This document shows positions 25,408 to 33,257 of a stretch of 64,000 nucleotides of DNA, in pieces. A model generated the notes under the pieces. That model saw nothing but the letters and a program-made list of their open reading frames with translations, was not told where the DNA came from and did no database searches. Origin of the DNA: Phycisphaerae bacterium. Its GTDB lineage: Bacteria > Planctomycetota > Phycisphaerae > Phycisphaerales > SM1A02. The stretch lies in NCBI GenBank assembly GCA_002716385.1, contig PBAX01000018.1, positions 1 to 64,000 on the forward strand, given 5' to 3'. Made by a program: the position numbers and the translations under genes. How positions within the stretch are numbered: the stretch's first letter is position 1; every line of letters begins with the position of its first letter.

Positions 25408-28400
25408 TCAGCAATCCTCAGACCAGTTAGCCAGAATCTCGAGTACGTCGAGAACATCGACAATGCCATCGTTGTTCACGTCAGCCTGCCCCCCGTTGGC
25501 ACCGAACTGCCCAAGAAGAATGAGGAGGTCATTGATGTCGATCGTGCCTGAACCATCGATATCCGGTGGACATCCAACACAGGAGACCACGGGATCCTCA
25601 CAGTAGATGCCGTATCCCAGGAAACCCGGGGGCGACAACGGATCGGTGATGGCCTCACAGGCTTCACGATCGCCGACCAGACAGAACTGACCGAGACAGC
25701 ACGCGCCCTGAAGGCATATGCCTCCCTCGCATGAACCACCAAGACCAAGCCAGTTTCCTGCCCGATTCAGGCATTCGATCTCGGTGATCTGATAGCAGAC
25801 CTGTTCGACACAACACGTACCTATGTCAACATCGGCCGTGCAGGCATTGAACCCACATGTTTCACCAACTCCCAACGGCGTACCTTGGATGCCAGTCAGA
25901 GGATCGAACGTATCGAGACATTCGGCGACACTGATATCGTCGACGCAGATTGCCCCGAAACAGCAGGCTCCATACTCACACGGAGTCGAGGTACACGGAT
26001 CCGGATCATCCGGTTCATCCGCATCAGGGGCGCGGTAGATACCCTCCAGAGAGATGCAATCAACTTGAGTGACATCTTTCATGCAGTAGTCGCCGAGACA
26101 ACAACTGCCTGGAAGCGGGCTGCAGATCGAGCAATCGGATCCCTCACCCCAGAATATTGCGTTGTCAATGCCTTCACACTGTTCCCGAGTTCTTGGAATG
26201 CAGCCCGCTCCTAAACAGCAGGCACCAGTAAGAACCGAATCTTCGGGACAAACGATATCCAAACAAGGGATACCCTCCCCCTGCCATATGCCGATCGATG
26301 AACAGACATTCTGGGTTGCGATCAGGCAGTTCGCATTGCCGAATGGATCGGTCACGCAGCAGGCTCCCTCCACTGTGGCGTTGTTGTTACAGAATGTTGT
26401 TGTAGTCTCCTGTGCATTGCAGGTCTGAGCAAAGCAGAGCTGGTTATATCCCAGTCCGGACCCCTGATCCCATTCGAAGAAGACGCCACCAGCCTGGATG
26501 CAACTGGGCTCGGTGGTGATCGTACACTCGCACTGCGACTGTTCCGCGCCTACCTGATCCGGAACACAGCAGGCGCCCAGGCTCAATGGGACCGAAGGCG
26601 AGCAGATGGACTGGAACAAGCCATTTTCAAGATCGCTCAAGTCGCAATTGGTCCCGACACCACGGAACTCGCCTCCAAGAACTTCGCAGTAGGCCGATGG
26701 GACCGGATAGTCCTCCACAGGCTCCAGCTCCAAGCAGGTGTCGCCAAGGCAGCAGGCGCCAGCCGCCTGCCAATCGTACGTAAGTGAACTGACGTCCGTC
26801 TGGAGATAGATTCGTCCATCGAGCCATCTGATCGGATCCGCTGGAACATCACCGTTCCAGACAAGCCTCAGTAAAAGACCTCCCGTTTTCGTCTTGAACA
26901 GAGGGTCAAGATCCAAAGGATTTAGGAAGGTCCAGCCACCACAGCTATCGCCAGTGATGAATGGACTCGAAAGTCCCGAACCGAACGGGCAGATGAGTGA
27001 ATCCTGAGGAGTATCCGGATCGCCATCCCAGTCGTATTGGAACGGTTCAATAGTTCCATTGGCATTTTCAATGAGAATTTCAAAGCAGGCCTCCGATGGC
27101 GAGACCTCCAGCTGTGTCGCGGTATCTACAGCCACCAGATTGAGAAAGCTCAAGGAGAGGATGTTGGCTTCGGGTTGCGGATCCAGAAGCGACGGCGCCG
27201 GCATCGTCACATTGAGATTCATCGCGAATGACGTTCCATCGGAGGCATTGCAGTTGATGCCGGCCACACAGGCGGAAGGCCAGTTCTGCGGAGGCGGTGA
27301 AATGACCATGCGGACAACCGCCTCGTCCCGCTTTTCCTCGTCGGGGTCACCGTCGAACTCCTCGCTTTGCATGACAGACATGTAGCCGAATGTGTCCACG
27401 TAGTTTGGCGATTGAGGATTCAGTGGCCAGTCGTGATAGGCATTCCCAATCGGACAGATCGTGCCCTCGAATAGATCGCAAGGGGATCTGTAGATGATGC
27501 GGCGATACTCAACATCCAGATTTCCAGGTAAGAAGTTGGTAGTCGCATTGCCTTGAAGCGGTGTGATCTTCGGCCAATCCCCCAACGTGCTACCAAAGAT
27601 GGTCTTGCCCAGAATCGTGACCGAATCATCTTCTTCGAGATTCTCACAGTCATGGGCGAAGTCGTTTTGTTGCGCATCGACATAGACGGGAAGCCCCGGA
27701 ACTGCAAAGGCCACATCGTCCAAAGCCGTCAGTTCACTTATGAACGGACCACATGGGTAGTTCTGGAAGTTTCTGAGCAGAACGCCTCTGACATAGGGAT
27801 GAAAATTCAAGCTGATGTTCGAGACACCTCCGGGGCACTCGTAGCACTTGCTCATGATGCTCGGCGGGAAATCCTCCGGAAAAATGCATTGGGCATCACT
27901 TGGCACCGCGCAATCATCGATGAAAACCGGGATATTCGTATTGGTTGAATATTGGTCAGTACTTGTTTCGATTTCACCGCCACACGTCTGCGCGGTCACT
28001 CTCGTGTAATTGATCAGGTCCCAATTCTCAGGTCTGAAATCAGCCAAAGGATAGGGGAAACCACCCTGTATGCTTGCTGTTACAGCTCGTGCCGGAATGT
28101 CCGTAAATCCACATAACGGACCGGCTGCTCGGCCGTATCCGATTGATCTGCCCGACAACAGGTGCACGATATCTGGCAGCGGGCAACTCGGACACGGAGG
28201 CTGCTGTAGCCAAAGTAAACTCAAGGTATCCAACATAGCTTGAAGGCTGCCTTGCCCATAAGGATCAGATTGGCCTTGCAAGATTGTCGTGAAATCGTCG
28301 TCGGTCCAGGGATCGATGCCTGTGGCCCACAGACGCAGCTGGGTCAACTGGAAATTGACGCCAATCTGATCGGCAAAGATCTCGGATGAAGCCGCTGCCA

Positions 28401-29685
28401 GCAAGGCGATATAGTTTATGGCCTTGGTGGTATTGCCCTGAAATAGGGTGAGAAACTCACTGTCGGTATCGATACCGACGGTCACGACCGAACAGTCGAG
28501 TGGACCTGTCCCACAGATACCACCGTCCTCACCACAGTTCGAAAACGCACCGTAGAAGATGCCATTCAGTTCCTCACAGGCCTTGAGACCGATGTCCAGG
28601 CAGGATTCACCGAAATAGGGCGAATCCTCGGATATCAGTGATTCGTTCAAGCAGCAGGCTCCGGGGACGTCGTCGCCCTGACCTAGGTAATTGCCGTCCT
28701 CATCCACGCCTTGATTTCCACCGTTTGGGGCATGAGTATCTTGACAACCATCTTCCGGTGTTTCAGGGTTGTCAAGATCATTGCAAGTGAGATCCGGGTA
28801 GAAGATGCCAGCGCTTGCCTGACAGTCCTCCTGCGACATTACATCACAATCTTTCCAGAAGCCGTAGCGGCCGTACTGATCGGTACCAGTGCCGTTACCT
28901 TCCGGGATGTTGTCAAAATTGACCATGCAACACGCGCCAGATCCACCCCCGCCGGAACGAGTAGCATGATTCCGGTCTCTGCGAGAATCCCCGGAGCGGT
29001 CGAGCGTAGAGGATCTGCCGTTGGACAATTCTTCCCTCTGGGCCATGAAATTCTTCAACTGCTCTGGTAAGACCGGTGGCCCCGATCTTTCAGTCAACAC
29101 AGTGAAAGGTTTGAGCGCCAATGGGACCTCGCCACCCTGATCACCGACTGGATACACCAATACAGGCCCCTTCCCATCGGGAGCGGAGGCCAGAAGGTGC
29201 GTTCCGTATTTGCTGAGGATGTAGCCGTTGCAATCCTGATCGGAAAGCCCGAGCACGACCTTGGAATCCGGGTCACCCACTACACGGCCGACCAGTATCT
29301 CGCCATTGAAGGATGGCAACTGCCGCTCCTTAACACCGCCCTTGCCATCATCGTCCATGACGACGATCGTGGCGTCTCTGGTGAAAATCTGGACTCTCTT
29401 GACATCCAGATCCAATGAAAGGCCTGGTTCGACGAGCAATCGCTCTATTTGGAATTGATCGCCTATACGCCTTGATTTGAACTCCGAGATGGCATCGACG
29501 TTCAATTCCAGAGGTGTCGCATTTGGGTGTATCGGGCCCCGGTTCGTGAGTTGTCGATGGGGTGCCGACCTCAGGGGGGACTTCATGACAATAGCTGGTG
29601 CGGCGATCGCCGCCGCTGGCTTCAATACAATGCCAGCCAATATCACAAGGCCTGCAAGCCCCACCAATCGCCACCTGAAAGTCAT
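25408..29685 (-). CDS. Large secreted protein: inactive M12B-like domain, GACC repeats, dockerin-like C-terminus
   Basis: 1425 residues. A signal peptide (MTFRWRLVGLAGLVILAGIV..., cleaved near AIAAPA) precedes a propeptide-like region (about 40-200). Next comes a reprolysin-like region (about 395-650: TVGIDTDSEFLTLFQGN, ASSEIFADQIGVNFQLTQLRLW, PSIMSKCYECPGGVSNISL). The expected zinc helix HExxHxxGxxH reads RVTAQTCGGEI (27970-28002), so all three His and the Glu are gone. Cys-Cys units 'G-A/S/T-CC...C...C' appear twice near residues 250-350 and at least eight times in about 1035-1370. The C-terminus has two Ca-binding dockerin-type loops (DIDGSGTIDINDL, DVNNDGIVDVLDV). The start is ATG 29685, before the signal peptide; a GTG at 29736 would precede it by 17 residues. 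Probably an exported structural or binding protein, not a protease. Confidence 0.8.
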   Translation of the reverse strand: MTFRWRLVGLAGLVILAGIVLKPAAAIAAPAIVMKSPLRSAPHRQLTNRGPIHPNATPLELNVDAISEFKSRRIGDQFQIERLLVEPGLSLDLDVKRVQIFTRDATIVVMDDDGKGGVKERQLPSFNGEILVGRVVGDPDSKVVLGLSDQDCNGYILSKYGTHLLASAPDGKGPVLVYPVGDQGGEVPLALKPFTVLTERSGPPVLPEQLKNFMAQREELSNGRSSTLDRSGDSRRDRNHATRSGGGGSGACCMVNFDNIPEGNGTGTDQYGRYGFWKDCDVMSQEDCQASAGIFYPDLTCNDLDNPETPEDGCQDTHAPNGGNQGVDEDGNYLGQGDDVPGACCLNESLISEDSPYFGESCLDIGLKACEELNGIFYGAFSNCGEDGGICGTGPLDCSVVTVGIDTDSEFLTLFQGNTTKAINYIALLAAASSEIFADQIGVNFQLTQLRLWATGIDPWTDDDFTTILQGQSDPYGQGSLQAMLDTLSLLWLQQPPCPSCPLPDIVHLLSGRSIGYGRAAGPLCGFTDIPARAVTASIQGGFPYPLADFRPENWDLINYTRVTAQTCGGEIETSTDQYSTNTNIPVFIDDCAVPSDAQCIFPEDFPPSIMSKCYECPGGVSNISLNFHPYVRGVLLRNFQNYPCGPFISELTALDDVAFAVPGLPVYVDAQQNDFAHDCENLEEDDSVTILGKTIFGSTLGDWPKITPLQGNATTNFLPGNLDVEYRRIIYRSPCDLFEGTICPIGNAYHDWPLNPQSPNYVDTFGYMSVMQSEEFDGDPDEEKRDEAVVRMVISPPPQNWPSACVAGINCNASDGTSFAMNLNVTMPAPSLLDPQPEANILSLSFLNLVAVDTATQLEVSPSEACFEILIENANGTIEPFQYDWDGDPDTPQDSLICPFGSGLSSPFITGDSCGGWTFLNPLDLDPLFKTKTGGLLLRLVWNGDVPADPIRWLDGRIYLQTDVSSLTYDWQAAGACCLGDTCLELEPVEDYPVPSAYCEVLGGEFRGVGTNCDLSDLENGLFQSICSPSVPLSLGACCVPDQVGAEQSQCECTITTEPSCIQAGGVFFEWDQGSGLGYNQLCFAQTCNAQETTTTFCNNNATVEGACCVTDPFGNANCLIATQNVCSSIGIWQGEGIPCLDIVCPEDSVLTGACCLGAGCIPRTREQCEGIDNAIFWGEGSDCSICSPLPGSCCLGDYCMKDVTQVDCISLEGIYRAPDADEPDDPDPCTSTPCEYGACCFGAICVDDISVAECLDTFDPLTGIQGTPLGVGETCGFNACTADVDIGTCCVEQVCYQITEIECLNRAGNWLGLGGSCEGGICLQGACCLGQFCLVGDREACEAITDPLSPPGFLGYGIYCEDPVVSCVGCPPDIDGSGTIDINDLLILLGQFGANGGQADVNNDGIVDVLDVLEILANWSEDC

Positions 29686-29824
29686 GCAAGTATCCCGGCT
29701 GTTTGAACCTATGAAAGCGTCCCAGAAATGGGCCACTTACGTCTAGGATACCCCGGTCCACCCCCCTTGCAAGGACTCAGGGCCCTTTGGCAGTGGGCCG
29801 TAATCCGCATAATCGGACCAGTTA

Positions 29825-30637
29825 TCAGTCAAATAGAGGCTGAATCTTGGCCTTTCCCCCACTGATCACCAATCGACTCGAATCAGGCACGATCTGCCAA
29901 TCCTCCGCCAGGTCATCCAGAGGCTCCGAAACCACCAGAATCGCCCCCTCCTGAAGTTTGATGGCCGCCCCGGATGATGCCTGAAGCTCGAGGCCCGGCT
30001 TGCTGTGATAGAGCGATGGCTGAGGACCGAAGCTGGCATGGCGAGCACAGTGGAGTGTTTCCCCATCCGTGGTCGCGATGGTCATGTGGAATGAGTCCTC
30101 GATGGCGGCCTCTTCACGAGCCTTTTCAACGGCCTCGATCATTCGACAGATGCCTCCAGCCGGATCATCCGCCAGACCGAAGGTCAGTGCCAACAGGAAC
30201 ATCGTCTCCGAATCCGTCTGGCCGATCTTCTGGGAGTACAGATCCGGGTGGATCATCATGTCCAGCTGATGCTTGATTCTGTTGAAGTCCGCAATGGCCC
30301 CATTGTGCTGAAATAGCCACTTACCACTACGGAATGGATGACAATTGGAACGGGAAACCTGACTACCAACGGCAGCCCGAACATGACCGAAAAACAAGGG
30401 TGAACACAAGTGCGAGGCGATACTGGCGAGGTTCCAGTCGTTCCAGGCAGGGAATGTGTCGCGATAGACACCTGGAAACTCCCGGTCCGTGTACCAACCG
30501 ATGCCGAACCCGTCCCCATTCACCTCCAGTGTGGACTCCCAGGCCTTCTTTGACTGGGCTATAAGCGAATGCTCCGGACGCAGCAGGACATCATCAAGAT
30601 GAATCGCGGGACCTGAATACGCCAACCATCTGCACAT
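29825..30637 (-). CDS. Class II glutamine amidotransferase (YafJ/EgtC-like)
   Basis: 270-residue N-terminal nucleophile amidotransferase. The start at ATG 30637 makes Cys2 (MCRWLAYSG) the catalytic nucleophile, and GGAGAG lies six bases upstream. Family motifs are GDGFGIGWY, FFGHVRAAVGS, NCHPFRSGKWLFQHNGAIADF and SDSETMFLLAL-like QTDSETMFLLAL. Such stand-alone domains hydrolyse glutamine or gamma-glutamyl amides; EgtC acts in ergothioneine synthesis, but no egt genes are present here, so the substrate is open. Confidence 0.88.
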   Translation of the reverse strand: MCRWLAYSGPAIHLDDVLLRPEHSLIAQSKKAWESTLEVNGDGFGIGWYTDREFPGVYRDTFPAWNDWNLASIASHLCSPLFFGHVRAAVGSQVSRSNCHPFRSGKWLFQHNGAIADFNRIKHQLDMMIHPDLYSQKIGQTDSETMFLLALTFGLADDPAGGICRMIEAVEKAREEAAIEDSFHMTIATTDGETLHCARHASFGPQPSLYHSKPGLELQASSGAAIKLQEGAILVVSEPLDDLAEDWQIVPDSSRLVISGGKAKIQPLFD

Positions 30638-30698
30638 CGAATCTCTCCAGTCCTGCATTCAACCGATCATGGACATCTTGGTGCCCCGGATCAGGCTA

Positions 30699-30743
30699 TC
30701 TCTTTGTGAAATATTTCGCATAGGCGAATGTCGTTCAAAGAGA
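30699..30743. repeat. Nested inverted repeat / possible RNA stem-loop
   Basis: Outer arms TCTCTTTG (30699-30706) and CAAAGAGA (30736-30743) are perfectly complementary. Inside them TTCGC and GCGAA form a second stem around ATAG. No T-run follows, so it reads better as an operator or leader structure than as a terminator. Confidence 0.45.
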
Positions 30744-30780
30744 AATTAAAACAAATCTCGCGATCAAAGAGGTCAACGCC

Positions 30781-30792
30781 ATGTTCGAACAT
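30781..30792. promoter_or_regulatory. Palindrome ATGTTCGAACAT, candidate operator
   Basis: Perfect 12-base palindrome. The same half-site recurs as ATGTTC-N5-GAACAT at 31328-31344, nearer the HTH-TPR gene. Shared half-sites upstream of a DNA-binding regulator suggest autoregulation; no experimental support. Confidence 0.35.
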
Positions 30793-31090
30793 CGAGTTGA
30801 CCTGTATCGGCCAAAAATCGCTGAATAAACGTGATCAAAGGGGTTTCAACATCAATCCATAGCACCGCCGCCGAGTACACAATTTGTGTTTATCGGATGA
30901 AAAACGCGTCTTCAAGCCGCTCGAACCTCTATCTCGTCCAGAGAGGACGGAACCGAGATGCCGGTGCATTCGAAATCAATAGTGAACGTTTGTGCATGCA
31001 CGCTGCCATTTGGCAGCAATCGGGTCCTCATGTCCAATCTGCCCGCATCATGCACGTAGACATGAGGCTGTTGACGAGGAGAGAACTCCC

Positions 31091-31234
31091 ATGAACAGAT
31101 TGATGAATAGAAGCAGCGGCTGCTTGTTGCAGCAGTCGTTCGCCAACGAGATGCCGCGTATCTCAAATGCATCATTCAACGAATGTGTCAACGGTAGAAG
31201 TTCGGTCAGACAAAGGAGATCCGGAAGTTTCTGA
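31091..31234 (+). CDS. Candidate 47-residue small protein
   Basis: ATG at 31091 is preceded by GAGGAGAG with about seven bases spacing, one of the better ribosome binding sites in the window. The product begins MNRLMNRSSGCLLQQSF and ends with a basic tail (SVRQRRSGSF). It has two Cys and no hydrophobic export signal. No known family is recognised. It sits in the leader of the HTH-TPR regulator gene, 134 bases upstream of its start. It could be a real microprotein, a regulatory upstream ORF or chance. Confidence 0.4.
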   Translation: MNRLMNRSSGCLLQQSFANEMPRISNASFNECVNGRSSVRQRRSGSF

Positions 31235-31258
31235 CTGTAGCCTCTGAATGGGCGGGGA

Positions 31259-31372
31259 ATGCAGTGTCCAGGATGGCATGCATTTCGAACGAGTGAGGCG
31301 ACGAAGCCGAACAGGAATCTGCAGGAAATGTTCGTGATGAACATCAAGCAGACTGACAGGAAGGAGAGATGA
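31259..31372 (+). CDS. Candidate 37-residue leader ORF coupled to the HTH-TPR gene
   Basis: The frame opens at ATG 31259 (start MQCPGWHAF) and stops at 31372, where its TGA overlaps the regulator's ATG as ATGA. Internal ATGs at 31328 and 31337 could give 14- or 11-residue versions ending KQTDRKER. GGCGGGGA lies almost against the first ATG, too close for ideal initiation. The overlap suggests translational coupling, as for leader peptides; coding status is uncertain. Confidence 0.3.
   Translation: MQCPGWHAFRTSEATKPNRNLQEMFVMNIKQTDRKER
31328..31344. promoter_or_regulatory. Inverted repeat ATGTTC-N5-GAACAT
   Basis: Perfect six-base arms separated by GTGAT, 25 bases upstream of the regulator start codon. 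The half-site matches the palindrome at 30781-30792. Confidence 0.35.
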
Positions 31373-32625
31373 ACACGATGCCTATAACCAATGAAGAAAG
31401 AAGAAGACGACTGGAACGACTCCTCGATCTTGCTCAGGTTTACCGGGGCTGGACACGCAGGGAGTTGGCCAAGTCTCTTGGCCGGGATCCCACGAAACTG
31501 ATACCCGGAAGCGGGAACCCGAAACTTGATCTCGTCATTTCGCTGTCGGAAGTACTCGACTGGACTGTCGGAGAGGTGACAGAATGTCTCTGGGCGCCTA
31601 CACAAAGCGCGAAGTCCGATCAGTCGGATGAACTCAGCTTTGATGATCTCGATGAACTCGCGGGCGAAGCCTACAGACGAGGTGATTATCGAGAAATGAT
31701 CCGGCTGGCCACGAGAGCTCGAAAAGCGGCCACGACCCCGGAAGAAAGAGCACGTTCGTGGAATCGGGAACTGGGTGGCTGGGATGGACTTGGCCGCTTC
31801 AACAGAACCCTCGATGCCGCCAGAGAAGCGTTGCGAGAGTCCCCGGTCTCCGAAGACCTGCATCGAATGCTCCAGAGCAATCTGGCCAACTCGTACTACG
31901 TGCTCTGGCATCTGACCGAGGCCAGGACGACTGCGACCGACCTGATCGACTACTTCAAGTCGTCCCCTCCGATGACCGATCGCGATCATCGCACGCAGGC
32001 CTTCTGCCACTATGTCCTCGGGCATACGTATCGACGACTCATCGATTCCGAGCCGAATCATGCCGCTCGACACGCCAAGTTCTGCCAACGTCATCTGACC
32101 GAAGCAGCCAACCAGTTCGAAGATCTGTCCAAGCGAATGGGCAAGCATCTGATTGGAATCGCACGTACATGCCGAGGTGGACTGCTGGAAGCCGATGTCC
32201 TGAGCGGAAAGGTCGATTGCCGACAGGCCATTGCCGAAATCAGCGATCAGTTGAATGAAGCCATTGATCCGAAGACGGTCAGTGGTGACGACCTTGAAAG
32301 CTATGGCTGGTGGTGCATATTCGGATGCAACATCACCCTTCGCCACGTATCAGACGAACGGGATCTGCAGCGGTTCATGGCTCTGTTCACGAACAAGGCC
32401 GACGAGATCGCCAATATTCTCGACAACTGGGCCATGCGAGAACGCGTGTTCTCGATGCAATATGCCGGCCATCGACGTTTCGTGGGATGGACGGGGCAAC
32501 CATTGCGCATGACCATTGATTCAGAAGACATCAAGATGATCACAGGCACCATGGGGCGATTCCCGCAGTTCAGAAAGACTGGATGGGAAATGCTCGAAAA
32601 CGCCTCTGTAGTCAATGCAAGCTGA
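31369..32625 (+). CDS. HTH-TPR-like regulator of unknown signal
   Basis: 418 residues. The N-terminal region (about 14-75) resembles an XRE-type helix-turn-helix: WTRRELAKSLGRDPTKL ... NPKLDLVISLSEVLDWTVGEV. From about 88 to the C-terminus it is almost entirely helical, with TPR-like pairs (AYRRGDYREMIRLATRA, LGRFNRTLDAAREAL, LWHLTEARTTATDLI). HTH plus TPR is the layout of peptide-sensing RRNPP regulators in Firmicutes, but I cannot show kinship. AAGGAG lies 2 bases before ATG 31369 and 11 before ATG 31378, so either may be used. A secreted-protein gene follows 13 bases after the stop with its own strong ribosome binding site, so the pair is likely an operon. A 432-codon antisense frame (31048-32346) is judged a shadow. 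Confidence 0.7.
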   Translation: MNTMPITNEERRRRLERLLDLAQVYRGWTRRELAKSLGRDPTKLIPGSGNPKLDLVISLSEVLDWTVGEVTECLWAPTQSAKSDQSDELSFDDLDELAGEAYRRGDYREMIRLATRARKAATTPEERARSWNRELGGWDGLGRFNRTLDAAREALRESPVSEDLHRMLQSNLANSYYVLWHLTEARTTATDLIDYFKSSPPMTDRDHRTQAFCHYVLGHTYRRLIDSEPNHAARHAKFCQRHLTEAANQFEDLSKRMGKHLIGIARTCRGGLLEADVLSGKVDCRQAIAEISDQLNEAIDPKTVSGDDLESYGWWCIFGCNITLRHVSDERDLQRFMALFTNKADEIANILDNWAMRERVFSMQYAGHRRFVGWTGQPLRMTIDSEDIKMITGTMGRFPQFRKTGWEMLENASVVNAS

Positions 32626-32638
32626 AAGGAGGAATAGA

Positions 32639-33157
32639 ATGAATTATCAAATCCATACCCTGTTCCTCATAGCATTCTCCGGATGCCTCCTGACAGATAT
32701 TGCTTTGGCAAAGCATGTCAAGAAGCACGACCCTTCTCAACAGAGTTGGCAACCGCAGAAACCAATCAAGTTCTACCCACTGGCACATACCAACCAGGAT
32801 GGGGAAAACGATGAGAAGAGGATGTTCGGTGGCATGCCGAATGATATGTCACTGTCATCAGGCCTCAAGCTGCTGTCTCCTGTCGGAGACGACGGAATCT
32901 TCGACCTCATCATCAAGATCGCAAATCCTGCTGATTCGGAACTCCCGATTTCAACCGGTGATGCAATCCTCTCGATGATCGTTTTAGATCAAGCGGGGAA
33001 AATCTCAAGTACCGATCTGCTTTCGAAGGATGAGGTCTCGAAGTATCCGATCAACAATCTCGCCAAGTCCGGAACTCCCGAGGTGCCGGCCCCTGGAGCC
33101 CTTGGGCTGCTTGCTCTGGGAGGACTTTCCACAGCACGACGGCGACGTAAACGCTGA
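32639..33157 (+). CDS. Small secreted protein with PEP-CTERM-like sorting tail
   Basis: 172 residues. An N-terminal signal (MNYQIHTLFLIAFSGCLLTDIALA) precedes a ~120-residue mature domain, and the end VPAPGALGLLALGGLSTARRRRKR has the pattern Pro-rich motif, hydrophobic segment, Arg cluster. This matches exosortase/PEP-CTERM sorting signals as they appear in planctomycetes. AAAGGAGG lies seven bases before ATG 32639, the best Shine-Dalgarno in the window, and overlaps the end of the upstream regulator gene. The middle domain is not recognised. Presumably anchored or processed at the cell surface. Confidence 0.75.
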   Translation: MNYQIHTLFLIAFSGCLLTDIALAKHVKKHDPSQQSWQPQKPIKFYPLAHTNQDGENDEKRMFGGMPNDMSLSSGLKLLSPVGDDGIFDLIIKIANPADSELPISTGDAILSMIVLDQAGKISSTDLLSKDEVSKYPINNLAKSGTPEVPAPGALGLLALGGLSTARRRRKR

Positions 33158-33211
33158 CCCCCCTCCCGTCGTCAGGCCGCATGACTCTGCCTGACTGACA
33201 GGCTGTATTGA

Positions 33212-33245
33212 CGAAACACGCATCCCTCAGGGGGTGCGTGTTTCG
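33212..33245. terminator. Strong hairpin between convergent genes
   Basis: Perfect 11-bp stem CGAAACACGCA / TGCGTGTTTCG around TCCCTCAGGGGG. It lies 54 bases after the PEP-CTERM-like gene and just past the end of the opposing methyltransferase gene. A T-run is lacking, so termination efficiency is uncertain. Confidence 0.55.
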
Positions 33246-33257
33246 CATTCTCGCCTT

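Larger units (their letters stand above)
30638..31090 (+). other. Long AT-rich divergent intergenic region
   Basis: 453 bases without a supported gene between the minus-strand amidotransferase and the plus-strand small ORF at 31091. It is visibly more AT-rich than its neighbours. It contains a nested inverted repeat (30699-30743), a perfect palindrome ATGTTCGAACAT (30781-30792) and a possible -35 box TTGACC (30797-30802) without a good -10. It probably holds the promoters of both flanking units. Confidence 0.5.

Noticed and set aside
30781-30792. ATGTTCGAACAT as a LexA box
   Set aside because: The half-sites are in the order GTTC-GAAC with no spacer, opposite to the GAAC-N4-GTTC operator seen at recA.
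31048-32346. 432-codon minus-strand frame antisense to the HTH-TPR gene
   Set aside because: No coherent domain, no ribosome binding site, and the plus-strand frame has recognisable HTH/TPR structure and good initiation signals. Treated as a shadow.
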